Source of the DNA: a virus
DNA: 46,762 nucleotides
Reading direction: 5' to 3' (one strand)
Virus record (IMG/VR): IMGVR_UViG_3300030103_003465
Span: 1 to 46,762 of that record
Shown here piece after piece: positions 25,370-34,292 of this stretch. Both the position numbers and the translations under genes were made by a program. Below the pieces are notes generated by a model. That model was not told where the DNA came from. It saw nothing but the letters and a program-made list of their open reading frames with translations, and did not search any database. How positions within the stretch are numbered: the stretch's first letter is position 1; each line of letters starts with the position of its first letter.

Positions 25370-26565
25370 AAACTTTTTTCCAATTTATAAGTGAATCTCT
25401 TGCTGTTCAACAAGCCACACGTATGGGTTTGAAGAGTGACGGTCATGGAGGATGGTATGATAAGAATGGAGAATTTGTAGCAAAGACTGATAAGGGAAGA
25501 CTTAAATTTTTTAATAAAAGACAGAAGATAGGAAAGCAAGATCCACCACAATCAGATAAGGAGAAAAAATTATCACAACCAGCACCTCAACAGGAAAAAC
25601 CTATTGAGATGATCCCACCAGAGGTTGAGAAGACGAAGGGAACATTGACGATTGCATTTGGTAGATTTAATCCACCAACCACAGGACATGAAAAACTTTT
25701 AGATACTGTGGCAACATCATCAGATGATGGAGATTATGTAATTGTGCCATCAAGAAGTCAAGATAAGAAAAAGAATCCATTAGATGCTGATATGAAAGTA
25801 TCTGCAATGCAACAGATGTTTCCAAAACATAAGGATAAGATCGTTAATGATGCAGCAAACCGCACAATCTTTGATGTATTAAAGAAGGCACATACTGATG
25901 GATATACAAATGTAAGAATTGTGGGTGGTAGTGATCGTGTTGGTGAGTTTGAAAAACTTACTGGAACTTACAACGGTAAACTCTATAATTTTGATAACAT
26001 TGAAGTTCGTTCTGCTGGTAATCGTGATGCTGATTCTGATGATGTATCAGGTATGTCTGCATCGAAACAAAGAAAGGCAGCTGCAGAGAATGACTTCGAA
26101 GGTTTCTTAAGGGGTGTTCCAACTTCGATGAACAGGAAGATGGCACAGGATTTATTTAATAATGTAAGAAAAGGAATGAATATTAAAGAGGGTTGGAATC
26201 TATGGCAGATTGCACCTAAGTTCGATTGGAAAAATTTAAGAGAAAATTATATTAATGAAAAAATATTTAAGTTAGGTCAAATTGTAGAGAATCTCAATAC
26301 TGGATTGGTAGGGAAAATTATACGTAGAGGAACAAGTTATTTGATATGTGTTACGGAGGATAAAATTATGTTTAAATCTTGGATAAAAGATGTGTCGGAA
26401 GAGGTTGTAAATGGCACAGATATATCTGGAGTTCCTCCAGATCAAAGACTTGTAGGTACAGATGCACATCGTAAATACGTCGAAACTATGGTTCCTGGTT
26501 CATCCTACGGAAAACAATTCATAAATAAATATAGAAAAAAGAAAATTGACACAAAAAATGGGTAA
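25366..26565 (+). CDS. nucleotidyltransferase-domain protein with capsid-targeting-like leader
   Basis: This 399-residue protein begins MKTFFQFISE-S, close to the T4 capsid-targeting sequence MKTYQEFIAE with a predicted gp21 cleavage after Glu10. A Lys/Pro-rich linker leads to a cytidylyltransferase-like domain from about residue 88 (TIAFGRFNPPTTGHEKLL, the HxGH-type motif as TTGH), with VIVPSRSQD and VRIVGGSDRVGEF following. The C-terminus is basic and ends in a KYRKKKIDTKNG tail. The inference is an enzyme carried in the phage head and delivered at infection. Substrate unknown. Confidence 0.7.
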   Translation: MKTFFQFISESLAVQQATRMGLKSDGHGGWYDKNGEFVAKTDKGRLKFFNKRQKIGKQDPPQSDKEKKLSQPAPQQEKPIEMIPPEVEKTKGTLTIAFGRFNPPTTGHEKLLDTVATSSDDGDYVIVPSRSQDKKKNPLDADMKVSAMQQMFPKHKDKIVNDAANRTIFDVLKKAHTDGYTNVRIVGGSDRVGEFEKLTGTYNGKLYNFDNIEVRSAGNRDADSDDVSGMSASKQRKAAAENDFEGFLRGVPTSMNRKMAQDLFNNVRKGMNIKEGWNLWQIAPKFDWKNLRENYINEKIFKLGQIVENLNTGLVGKIIRRGTSYLICVTEDKIMFKSWIKDVSEEVVNGTDISGVPPDQRLVGTDAHRKYVETMVPGSSYGKQFINKYRKKKIDTKNG

Positions 26566-28381
26566 CATAATATCTGAAGATGCCGCTAATGCACCTCAAG
26601 CTGGAGCTGGTGCTGCTGATAAAATTCGTAAATCTGCAAGACAACTTGCTTACGATGTAAGATATAAAGTTAAGCAAGGATTTAAGGATGGTCAGAAAAC
26701 AGATCCTGTAAATCTAAAGAGAGCATACTTGTCTCAACTTGGAAAGTCACCTGCACCTGGTAATGTAAAGGCATTGGCTAAAAAAATGCTTGTTGGTGAG
26801 GAGTATGATTTTATTGATGTATCAAATAGTATTTCGAAGTTAGTTAACAAAGCATTTTTAGAGCATCATCAAAAAGATAAGGATGGAAATACAATACCTC
26901 ATGGTGGTGATGATATCTCTGAAGAAGAAATGAAAGGTGGGAAGTATAAGATTCGTGTTAAAGATAAGAAAACTGGTAAGTCATATGTTCGTATGGCAGA
27001 CCGTGCTAAAATTAATGAGTTGAGAAAGAATCCTAATATTGAGTCTGTTGAAATGACTGGATATGGATCTGCCTATGAGGGTGAGAAGAAAAAAGGTGAG
27101 CAAACCGCAAAAACAAAATCAGGAAAAGGATTAGATCCAGTTGGAAAAGAAGATGGTGATGTAAACAATGATGGTAAAAAAGATAAGACTGATTCATATC
27201 TAATGAATCGTCGTAAGGCTATTGGTAAGGCAATGGCAAAGGAGGAATTTATTGGTGAAGTTGCAGAAACTAATAAAGTGGATGCAAATAAAAAGAAAGT
27301 TGACGTAATGAAAGGTAAAAATGTAATAAAAGTAAATCCTGATATGAAAGAAGGAATGGAGAAAGATAAAAAGAAAGAAGAGGATGAAGGTAGTTTTGAT
27401 GCAATGAAAACTTTAAAACCAGATGCATCAAAGGATGATCCTAGATCAATGCCTACTCTTGTAAATCTTATGAAGAATAAGTTGAGAGCCAAGGGTTTAA
27501 ATATGTCATTTAAGATGAATGGTGAAATGGTTGGACCGACTAGAGGACAAAAATTAAATATGTATGGTGAAATGTATGGATCTGGTGGTGAAGATAAAGA
27601 TACAAAACAAGTTGATTCACAGCAAAAGAAGGCAAACCAAGTGAAGAAGATGGTATTGCGTAAGAAAATACAGGCAGTCAGTTCAGGTGCTGGTGATGAG
27701 ATTATGGCATCAAAGCAAGTTGATGGTAAATTAGTTGATGAAGGGACTGAAAATAATCAAGGTCTTGCTGGTGCTTATCAGCAAGTATATGATCAACTTG
27801 ATGAAAAGAGGAGTCTTGCTGATAGAATGGATAGAAAGAGTAAACTTTATGATAAAACAGTCAAGAAAGCAATGGATTTTGCCAGAAATGAGGGTGAGGC
27901 ATCTGGTCATGCAAGATATAATATGAGTAGACTTGGTAGAGAAAAGGATAAACTTGCTGCGAAAAGAAGAGAAACAAATGAAGAAATGAATCCAACAGTG
28001 CAACAAGCAGTTGAAGCACTTGGTTCAGTAGTAAAAAAAAACTCTAACATAACTGAATTAAATCGTTTCGAGAAAGAAAAAGGAACTGATACGAAGACAG
28101 GTAAACCAATACAGAAAGGTGGATCTGCAAAGAAAGATCTTGCATATCAGGCAGTGATGAAGAAGTATAGTAATCAACGTATGGGTGGGAACGAACCTAA
28201 AAAGGTAAGAGGTGCGAAGTCTGATGAGGGCACTGGTAGAATAACTAAAATGGTTGCAAAGAAAAAAGAGCAACAGGCAAAGAGTAAAGCACTTGATGCG
28301 AAAGCAAAGAAGGCAGGATATAAGACCACACAGGATTATGTAAATGTACAGGCAGTACGTAAAGGTGGATTAGGGACTTAA
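26558..28381 (+). CDS. large lysine-rich repetitive protein with dockerin-like calcium loop
   Basis: The start is set at ATG 26558 (MGNIISE-DAANAPQ), which also gives a gp21-type I-x-E cleavage motif. An in-frame TTG lies 12 nt upstream. The 607-residue product is highly charged and probably disordered over long parts. It contains GDVNNDGKKDKTDSYLMNRR near residue 199, which matches an EF-hand/dockerin loop (DxNxDGxxxxxD), and an internal helical KRSLADRMDRKSKLYDK region. Composition and neighbours suggest a virion internal or core protein, but no homologue is proven. Confidence 0.5.
   Translation: MGNIISEDAANAPQAGAGAADKIRKSARQLAYDVRYKVKQGFKDGQKTDPVNLKRAYLSQLGKSPAPGNVKALAKKMLVGEEYDFIDVSNSISKLVNKAFLEHHQKDKDGNTIPHGGDDISEEEMKGGKYKIRVKDKKTGKSYVRMADRAKINELRKNPNIESVEMTGYGSAYEGEKKKGEQTAKTKSGKGLDPVGKEDGDVNNDGKKDKTDSYLMNRRKAIGKAMAKEEFIGEVAETNKVDANKKKVDVMKGKNVIKVNPDMKEGMEKDKKKEEDEGSFDAMKTLKPDASKDDPRSMPTLVNLMKNKLRAKGLNMSFKMNGEMVGPTRGQKLNMYGEMYGSGGEDKDTKQVDSQQKKANQVKKMVLRKKIQAVSSGAGDEIMASKQVDGKLVDEGTENNQGLAGAYQQVYDQLDEKRSLADRMDRKSKLYDKTVKKAMDFARNEGEASGHARYNMSRLGREKDKLAAKRRETNEEMNPTVQQAVEALGSVVKKNSNITELNRFEKEKGTDTKTGKPIQKGGSAKKDLAYQAVMKKYSNQRMGGNEPKKVRGAKSDEGTGRITKMVAKKKEQQAKSKALDAKAKKAGYKTTQDYVNVQAVRKGGLGT
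27152..27205 (+). other. dockerin/EF-hand-like Ca2+-binding loop coding segment
   Basis: It encodes DGDVNNDGKKDKTDSYL, with Asp/Asn at positions 1, 3, 5 and 12 and Gly at 6 of a calcium loop. Calcium binding is inferred from the pattern only. Confidence 0.45.
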
Positions 28382-28383
28382 TA

Positions 28384-29127
28384 ATGCCAGCACTATCTAA
28401 GAAACAACAACGATTCTTTGGAATAGTTCGTGCCATACAAAAAGGTGACTTGGCACCCACCACACCTGAAACTGCGAAAGCAGCATCTGACATGAAAAAA
28501 GGTGATGTAAAGAAATTTGCATCCACAAAACATAAAGGTCTTCCTGAGAAAAAGGTAACTAAAGAAGAGAACAATCCTCGCATCCCAAGAAAGAAGGGAC
28601 AACCTGCCAACTCAAAAAAACATTCTGATTTATATACTGATGAAAATCCTAAAGGTACTATTCATGGACTTGGGTTTAAGAACGTGGCTACTGCAAAGGC
28701 ATCTGTCTCAAAAATACGTAACTCTTCAAGATCACATGCTCACAAAATTCAAGCAGCAGTTGCTATGGAACAAAGAGCAAGAGAGATGGGTAAATCTTCA
28801 GAGGCAGCAGTCTATCGAAAGTTTATCAACTCGATGAAAAAGAAAACTAAAAAAATGAACGAAGCAGCAAACCCTGCACAACAAGCTGCTATCGCAATCA
28901 GTATGAAAGCAAAGGGTAAGAAACCCAAAGATTTTAAAGAAGACTTGACATATCGTGATTTTGTAAAAAAATCAAAAGACGCTTCAGCAAGAATGAAAAA
29001 AGACAAAGAAAAAAGAGCAGAGATGAATGCCATGTCTGCCTATAGAGATAAAAAAGAAAAAGGTATAAAGTTCTTTGACAAAAAAGGAACAGGTAGAATT
29101 AAGGCAGGTAAAAAAGTTTACGATTAG
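28384..29127 (+). CDS. basic DUF3008-like phage protein (247 aa)
   Basis: The N-terminus MPALSKKQQRFFGIVRAIQKG is typical of DUF3008-type small phage proteins. A second block, HSDLYTDENPKGTIHGLGFK then KIRNSSRSHAHKIQAAVAMEQRAREMG, is one I recall from many marine phage proteins without known function. The Lys content is very high and the C-terminus is GRIKAGKKVYD. It follows the 607-residue protein by 2 nt, and together with the genes upstream it forms a run of basic, probably head-associated proteins. Confidence 0.6.
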   Translation: MPALSKKQQRFFGIVRAIQKGDLAPTTPETAKAASDMKKGDVKKFASTKHKGLPEKKVTKEENNPRIPRKKGQPANSKKHSDLYTDENPKGTIHGLGFKNVATAKASVSKIRNSSRSHAHKIQAAVAMEQRAREMGKSSEAAVYRKFINSMKKKTKKMNEAANPAQQAAIAISMKAKGKKPKDFKEDLTYRDFVKKSKDASARMKKDKEKRAEMNAMSAYRDKKEKGIKFFDKKGTGRIKAGKKVYD

Positions 29128-29159
29128 TTGCTATATAATATAGTATACTAATTAAGATT

Positions 29160-29354
29160 ATGTTATCATTTTTACTACCATTTGCACAGAAGATTATTAC
29201 TGATGCAGTAAATAAGATTCCTGAAGATGCAGAGCTCGGAGAAAAACTTATAGATATTTGTTTAGTTATTATAGGTAAGGCAGTCAAGTTGACTAAAACT
29301 GATGCTGATGATAAACTATTCGCACAGGTAGAGAAAGCTATCAAAGCGCGTTAA
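29160..29354 (+). CDS. small conserved protein with hydrophobic N-terminus (64 aa)
   Basis: It starts MLSFLLPFAQKIITDAVNKIPE and is then helical (LGEKLIDICLVIIGKAVKLTK). A TATAAT hexamer at 29134-29139 lies upstream without a good -35. I recall similar cyanophage proteins but no function. A membrane-active peptide or small assembly factor are possibilities. Confidence 0.55.
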   Translation: MLSFLLPFAQKIITDAVNKIPEDAELGEKLIDICLVIIGKAVKLTKTDADDKLFAQVEKAIKAR

Positions 29355-29364
29355 TTTTAACTTA

Positions 29365-29372
29365 TATAAATA
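29365..29372 (+). promoter_or_regulatory. late-type promoter box TATAAATA
   Basis: This exact T4 late octamer lies 28 nt before the ATG at 29401, in the 46-nt gap between genes, which supports a late structural gene. Confidence 0.6.
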
Positions 29373-29400
29373 TCTTTAGAAAAGAATATAGGTAAAAAAC

Positions 29401-29979
29401 ATGTCCTTATGGGGAACGACTGATGGAACTAAACCAAAGTTCCTCACAGACGAAGAAAAAAAACTAGTATTTGCTAATCAGAGTGGATGGGTTCTTGAAG
29501 CAGGTGCTGAAAGTGCTAAATTTACTGGTAATGATAATCCAAATGCACAACCTGAAGTGTTAGTTGCAATCGGTAACTTAGCAGATTCAATTGGTGCTGC
29601 TACAATTACTGAGATTGAATTTATGACAACTGCCTTTAGTAAAGCTGCTGGTGGTACAATTTCTATGCGTGTAAGATATAATGAAGAAGTGACTGTAACT
29701 GGAGTACCACGTTTCGTTATTAATAACACAACAAACGCATCAAGACATCAAACTTGTACTTATGTTAGTGGATCTGGTACTAATGAATTAATATTTGGTA
29801 AGACGTTAGGTGCAAACTCAGGAGATATAAATGCTTCAGATGTACTTAATGTTATTGCTAACCCAATTGCACACAACGGTGGTTCAACAATCAAAGATAA
29901 GGGAACATCAACTAATGCAGAGATTACAAGTTCTACTGCTATTGGTACTGCTGCTGGTACATTGACTATTGCTGCATAA
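29401..29979 (+). CDS. probable virion surface/decoration protein, Ig-like beta-rich
   Basis: This 192-residue protein starts MSLWGTTDGTKPKFLTDEE, a start I recall from abundant cyanophage structural proteins. The second half has a repeat-like pattern (EEVTVTGVPRFVINN, then TCTYVSGSGTNELIFG) matching bacterial surface-protein beta-sandwich repeats. It is rich in Gly, Thr and Ala with almost no Cys, and has an exact late promoter upstream. A head or tail surface decoration role is inferred. Confidence 0.6.
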   Translation: MSLWGTTDGTKPKFLTDEEKKLVFANQSGWVLEAGAESAKFTGNDNPNAQPEVLVAIGNLADSIGAATITEIEFMTTAFSKAAGGTISMRVRYNEEVTVTGVPRFVINNTTNASRHQTCTYVSGSGTNELIFGKTLGANSGDINASDVLNVIANPIAHNGGSTIKDKGTSTNAEITSSTAIGTAAGTLTIAA

Positions 29980-29982
29980 CAA

Positions 29983-29989
29983 CTAAATA
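29983..29989 (+). promoter_or_regulatory. late-type promoter box CTAAATA
   Basis: It lies 19 nt before the ATG at 30009, directly after the stop of the decoration-type gene. Confidence 0.4.
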
Positions 29990-30008
29990 TTTGAAATGAT
30001 TGATAATT

Positions 30009-30380
30009 ATGAGATTTGACGAATTGAATGAAAGCAACTACATGCTCTTTGCTATAAAATTCTATGATAATCCTCAATCAGTCACAAAGGAAGACTTTGA
30101 GGATGATCTTAAAAGAATTAAATATATTAAAAGACTGTTAAAGAGATATCAGAATAATGGTGAACTCAAGGTTCATTTGATTCTGAATCACTTAACAGTT
30201 TTGTTTAATGTATTCCACGAAGCAGCTGTTCCCATACTATTCTATAATTTAGAAAAAGATCTTTGGCCAAGTATTAAAAGTTTTTTGATTTTTCTCGGTA
30301 GAATACCAGAATATCCTAAAACTGAAATTAATGATATCAAAGAAGATCCTGAGTGTCTATCCCAATTACGATCACTATAA
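30009..30380 (+). CDS. DUF7207-like T4-family protein (123 aa)
   Basis: The start is taken at ATG 30009 (MRFDELNESNYMLFAIKFYDNPQ). An in-frame TTG is 9 nt upstream. The block LKRIKYIKRLLKRY... LILNHLTVLFNVFH... WPSIKSFLIFLG is conserved in T4-like phages. The first residues MRFDELNE-S would also fit a gp21-type leader, but weakly. Function unknown. Confidence 0.6.
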   Translation: MRFDELNESNYMLFAIKFYDNPQSVTKEDFEDDLKRIKYIKRLLKRYQNNGELKVHLILNHLTVLFNVFHEAAVPILFYNLEKDLWPSIKSFLIFLGRIPEYPKTEINDIKEDPECLSQLRSL

Positions 30381-30652
30381 TGGACTTAGATAAAATTATA
30401 AACAAAATAAGATCATTAAAGGAAGGTAGGATAACTAATGATGGAAAGAAATTAGTTAATCCAAAGAAAAACCCATTGATCACAAAAGAGGAGATGGGAG
30501 CAGCTGCTGCAGGTGTTCCAACTAATAATGCAAGTAGTGGTAATATTGCAGGTCTACCACCTGATAGTCCTCCTGTGAAACAGAAGAAAAGATACATATA
30601 CAGTGGGAGAGGATCACGTAAAATGTGGTTGACAAACAAAAAAGATGGATAA
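30380..30652 (+). CDS. hypothetical protein (90 aa)
   Basis: ATG 30380 shares a base with the preceding stop. The protein has a helical, basic N-terminus, a Pro/Gly/Asn-rich probably disordered middle and a YIYSGRGSRKMWLT end. The residues upstream of this Met lie in the previous gene. No motif is recognised. Confidence 0.55.
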   Translation: MDLDKIINKIRSLKEGRITNDGKKLVNPKKNPLITKEEMGAAAAGVPTNNASSGNIAGLPPDSPPVKQKKRYIYSGRGSRKMWLTNKKDG

Positions 30653-31016
30653 TAATACTGCATTACTAGAAAGATTAGAAAAAGTAATTGATACACTTAG
30701 TGATAATTCAATTAAGATGGGACAGATGCTTGCTGTCCACGATGAAAAATTAGATAAACAGGATAGAATAGATGCGGTATTATTTGAGAAGATTGAATCG
30801 TTACACAAAGATCTGGACAGGTCAACTACAGAGATTAAGAAGGGGTGTGAGAGAGATATTCGCAAGGTAGATGAGAGACTTCGCATCATGGAAAAGAAGA
30901 TGTGGAGTATTTTTGGTGCATTAAGTATCATAAGTTTTGTGGTGTCACCAATCGGTCAAAGATTTGTGAGAGGATTGACACAACCGACAGTATCAAGTAT
31001 AATACAAACAAAGTAA
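30645..31016 (+). CDS. coiled-coil protein with C-terminal membrane segment
   Basis: It has 123 residues: a long heptad-rich coiled coil (residues 6-90, LLERLEKVIDTLS... VDERLRIMEKKM) followed by a hydrophobic segment (WSIFGALSIISFVVSPIG). This layout resembles phage holin-adjacent or haemolysin XhlA-type proteins, but that is only an architectural analogy. The end of this gene holds a perfect promoter for the primase. Confidence 0.6.
   Translation: MDNNTALLERLEKVIDTLSDNSIKMGQMLAVHDEKLDKQDRIDAVLFEKIESLHKDLDRSTTEIKKGCERDIRKVDERLRIMEKKMWSIFGALSIISFVVSPIGQRFVRGLTQPTVSSIIQTK
30975..31003 (+). promoter_or_regulatory. perfect sigma70 consensus promoter (TTGACA-N17-TATAAT)
   Basis: Both hexamers match consensus with ideal spacing, inside the 3' end of the coiled-coil gene. 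Transcription would begin near 31010, only about 17 nt before the primase ATG, giving a very short leader. Confidence 0.75.
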
Positions 31017-31018
31017 CC

Positions 31019-31034
31019 ATATCCATATGGATAT
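31019..31034 (+). promoter_or_regulatory. 16-bp perfect palindrome over the primase start codon
   Basis: ATATCCATATGGATAT is self-complementary and contains the ATG (31027-31029). It could fold at the mRNA 5' end or bind a dimeric protein. No Shine-Dalgarno sequence is visible in the leader. Confidence 0.6.
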
Positions 31035-31998
31035 AATTGATTCCAAGTATATTGGCTTGGTGTCTTCACGTCTGCAAAAATTTAAAAGAGTGAAGGCAAA
31101 CTTATATAATTTTCGTTGTCCTATTTGTGGTGATTCTAAGAAGCACAAGAATAAGGCAAGAGGGTATGTCTATGCATACAAAGCAGATATGAACTTTAAA
31201 TGTCATAACTGTGGTGCCTCTACAACTTTTAGCAACTTCCTTAAAACTTTAGACCCTAATCTTCATAAACAATACGTCCTAGAAAAATTTAAGGAACGTA
31301 ATACTGGAAAAGGATCTATTATTGAGGAACCTAAGTTTACATTTAAGAAACCGATATTTAGAAAAAAGTTAGATTTACCAAGAGCATCAGAGGTGCAATT
31401 AGCAAAGGAATATCTTGAAAGGAGAAAATTAGATCCGAGTAAATTTTTCTTTGCAAGTAAATTTAAACAATGGACAAATACACAGAAAAAAACATTTGAC
31501 ACTATCACTAGGGATGAGAGTAGAATTGTAATCCCACTATACGATAGTGATAATAATTTGATAGGATTTCAAGGTAGAAGTCTAGTTCCTAATTCTGTTA
31601 AATACATTACTGTAATGATTAATGAGGAAGCACCAAAAATTTATGGACTGGATAAAGTCAAGACCGAAAAACCTATTTACATCCTCGAAGGACCTTTCGA
31701 CTCCACACTCGTGGAGAACTCGGTTGCTATGTGCGGTTCCGATCTTGATATTCGGACGTTTGGTTGGTGCGATTATATTTGGGTTTTTGATAACGAACCT
31801 CGTAACAGAGAAATCGTCGAACGAATCAACAAAACCATTGGTAGAGGAGATCAGGTAGTTATCTGGCCATCTAACATCCAAGAAAAAGATGTGAATGATA
31901 TGATATTGGGTGGACATGATGTGATGAGTGTGCTACAATCAAACACATACTCAGGATTAAAAGCAAAAATCAAATTCAACAACTGGAAAAAAATATGA
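31027..31998 (+). CDS. 61: gp61 DNA primase
   Basis: This 323-residue DnaG-type primase makes RNA primers with gp41. An N-terminal zinc ribbon is visible: CPICGDSKK then CHNCGAS (C36, C39, C58, C61 region). The TOPRIM core includes YILEGPFDST and the metal-binding DNEPRN segment. RIVIPLYDSDNNLIGFQGR is typical of primase basic strands. It overlaps nrdA by 4 nt, and a perfect promoter lies just upstream. Confidence 0.92.
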   Translation: MDIIDSKYIGLVSSRLQKFKRVKANLYNFRCPICGDSKKHKNKARGYVYAYKADMNFKCHNCGASTTFSNFLKTLDPNLHKQYVLEKFKERNTGKGSIIEEPKFTFKKPIFRKKLDLPRASEVQLAKEYLERRKLDPSKFFFASKFKQWTNTQKKTFDTITRDESRIVIPLYDSDNNLIGFQGRSLVPNSVKYITVMINEEAPKIYGLDKVKTEKPIYILEGPFDSTLVENSVAMCGSDLDIRTFGWCDYIWVFDNEPRNREIVERINKTIGRGDQVVIWPSNIQEKDVNDMILGGHDVMSVLQSNTYSGLKAKIKFNNWKKI

Positions 31999-34292
31999 GT
32001 AACGGGACAAAAGTCGTAAAAAGAGATGGTTCTATTCAACCATTAGATCTAGAGAAAATGCATGTTATGGTAGAACAGGCATGTAATGGTCTTGCAGGGG
32101 TCTCTGCAAGTCAAGTAGAGATTCAGTCAGGAATCCAATTTTACGATGGTATAAGCACCGCAGAGATACAGGAGATACTCGTTCGTTCAGCAAGTGATCT
32201 TATTGATTTGGATCATCCAAATTATCAATTTGTTGCTGCAAGATTATTACTCTTTGCATTACGTAAAAATTTATATGGTAGAGTTCATGAATTACCTAAA
32301 CTAAAAGATCATGTTGCCAAATGTGTTTGGAAAGGAATATACGATTCAGAGATAATGGACTCTTATACTGATGAAGAGTTTGACAAATTAGAATCATTTA
32401 TAGATCATGACCGTGATTATTTGTTCACATATGCAGGTTTAAGACAGGTTGTAGACAAATATCTTGTACAAGATCGGAGTACTGGTGACTTATACGAAAC
32501 ACCACAGTTCATGTATTTGTTGATTTCCGCAACAATATTTTCTAAATACCCAAAAGATGTTAGACTAGATTACGTCAAGAGATACTACGATGCCATTTCA
32601 AAACACAAAATCAACATCCCCACCCCAATCATGGCGGGAGTCAGAACACCCCTTCGGCAGTATGCGTCTTGTGTTCTCGTTGATATTGATGACACCTTGG
32701 ATAGTATTTTTAGTTCTGATATGGCCGTGGGTCGTTATGTTGCACAAAGGGCAGGAATCGGTATCAACGCAGGTCGAATCCGTGGGATCAATGCTAAAAT
32801 CAGGGGTGGAGAAGTTCAACACACAGGGGTTGTACCTTTTCTCAAAAAGTTTGAAGCAACTGTCAGATGCTGCACTCAAAATGGCATTAGAGGTGGATCA
32901 GCAACTGTCCACTTCCCAATCTGGCACCAAGAAATAGAAGATATAATAGTTCTTAAGAACAATAAAGGCACAGAAGATAATCGAGTTCGTAAACTTGACT
33001 ACAGTATTCAGTTAAGTGCATTATTTTATCAAAGGTTTATTGACAATGAAAGCATTAGTTTATTCAATCCTCATTCTGTTCCTGGGCTTTATGATGCTTT
33101 TGGCACTCCATCCTTTGATGAGTTATATGTTGCTTATGAAGCAGACGATAGAATACCAAGAAAAACTATTGGAGCGCAAGAACTCATCCTTGACCTATTG
33201 AAAGAAAGGGCAGAAACTGGTAGAATATATTTAATGAATATAGATCATTGTAATACTCACTCATCATTTATTGATAAGGTGGAGATGAGTAATCTATGTC
33301 AGGAAATTACATTACCAACCAAACCAATCCAACATATCGATGACGAAACTGGTGAAATTGCTCTCTGCATCCTTTCTGCTATTAATCTTGGCAAGATACG
33401 TGATCTTTCCGATCTCGAAAGTCTTTGTGATCTTAGTGTTAGGGCTCTTGATGAACTTATTGATTTTCAAGGATACCCCGTCAGAGCAGCAGAAATCGCA
33501 ACTAAGGCACGTAGATCCCTTGGTGTTGGTTTCATCGGTCTAGCACATTACCTTGCTAAACAGGGAGTCAAGTATGAAGATCCAAAGTCATGGCAACTAG
33601 TCCATGATTTGACAGAGGCATTCCAATATTATCTAATTCAATCCACAGTGAATCTTGCAAAAGAAAAGGGTGCTTGTGAATATTCTTCTAGGACTAAATA
33701 TGCACAGGGGATACTTCCAATCGACACATATAAGAAAGATGTCGATGAACTCGTACCCAATAACTTGAAGTATGACTGGGAATCTCTCAGGGAACTTGTC
33801 AAGGAGTATGGAGTTAGAAACTCAACACTATCAGCACAAATGCCCTCAGAAAGTAGTTCAGTTGTTTCAAATGCAACCAATGGAATCGAACCTCCTAGAG
33901 GATATCTGTCAACTAAGAAGTCAAAGAAAGGACCTCTCAAGCAGATTGTTCCTCAATATGGAACTTTGAAAAATAATTATACCCTCTTGTGGGAAATGCC
34001 TAACAACACTGGTTATATAAATATTGTTTCCGTGATGCAAAAGTTTTTTGATCAAGCAATCAGTGGAAACTGGAGTTACAATCCAGAACATTTTCCAGAT
34101 AATGAAGTTCCTGTATCAGAAATGGCAAATGATTGGTTGACAACTTATAAGTATGGTTGGAAAACAAGTTACTATCAAAACACATATGACATCAAGACAG
34201 ATGAAGTAGAAGAAGAACCTGCTTCACTTGATAATCTCGTTTCAGAAATTTTAGACACATCGGAGGAAGAGTGTGAATCCTGTTCAATTTAA
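31995..34292 (+). CDS. nrdA: ribonucleotide reductase class Ia alpha subunit
   Basis: This 765-residue catalytic subunit has an N-terminal ATP-cone (TKVVKRDGSIQPLDLEKM) and the active-site NLCQEI with the thiyl-radical Cys. The redox cysteines lie in YASCVLV and ALCILSAINL. The radical-path region is LLWEMPNNTGYINIV, and the C-terminal shuttle is a CESC pair (EECESCSI). It reduces NDPs to dNDPs. It is coupled to the primase upstream and overlaps nrdB. Confidence 0.96.
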   Translation: MSNGTKVVKRDGSIQPLDLEKMHVMVEQACNGLAGVSASQVEIQSGIQFYDGISTAEIQEILVRSASDLIDLDHPNYQFVAARLLLFALRKNLYGRVHELPKLKDHVAKCVWKGIYDSEIMDSYTDEEFDKLESFIDHDRDYLFTYAGLRQVVDKYLVQDRSTGDLYETPQFMYLLISATIFSKYPKDVRLDYVKRYYDAISKHKINIPTPIMAGVRTPLRQYASCVLVDIDDTLDSIFSSDMAVGRYVAQRAGIGINAGRIRGINAKIRGGEVQHTGVVPFLKKFEATVRCCTQNGIRGGSATVHFPIWHQEIEDIIVLKNNKGTEDNRVRKLDYSIQLSALFYQRFIDNESISLFNPHSVPGLYDAFGTPSFDELYVAYEADDRIPRKTIGAQELILDLLKERAETGRIYLMNIDHCNTHSSFIDKVEMSNLCQEITLPTKPIQHIDDETGEIALCILSAINLGKIRDLSDLESLCDLSVRALDELIDFQGYPVRAAEIATKARRSLGVGFIGLAHYLAKQGVKYEDPKSWQLVHDLTEAFQYYLIQSTVNLAKEKGACEYSSRTKYAQGILPIDTYKKDVDELVPNNLKYDWESLRELVKEYGVRNSTLSAQMPSESSSVVSNATNGIEPPRGYLSTKKSKKGPLKQIVPQYGTLKNNYTLLWEMPNNTGYINIVSVMQKFFDQAISGNWSYNPEHFPDNEVPVSEMANDWLTTYKYGWKTSYYQNTYDIKTDEVEEEPASLDNLVSEILDTSEEECESCSI

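Noticed and set aside
26546-26575. TTGACA followed by TAATAT as a promoter
   Set aside because: It lies within the end of the nucleotidyltransferase gene and start of the next. The -10 match is poor and the genes overlap, so a separate promoter is not needed.
27073-27492. 139-codon open frame on the minus strand
   Set aside because: It is antisense to a Lys/Asp-rich gene whose codons produce stop-free, Phe/Ser-rich complements. No ribosome site or family resemblance was seen.
27735-27926. Second open frame within the 607-residue protein gene
   Set aside because: Out-of-frame shadow with no upstream ribosome site, fully inside a convincing gene.
28245-28610. 121-codon open frame on the minus strand
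   Set aside because: It straddles the end and start of two well-packed plus-strand genes and has the Phe/Leu/Ser-rich composition typical of shadows.
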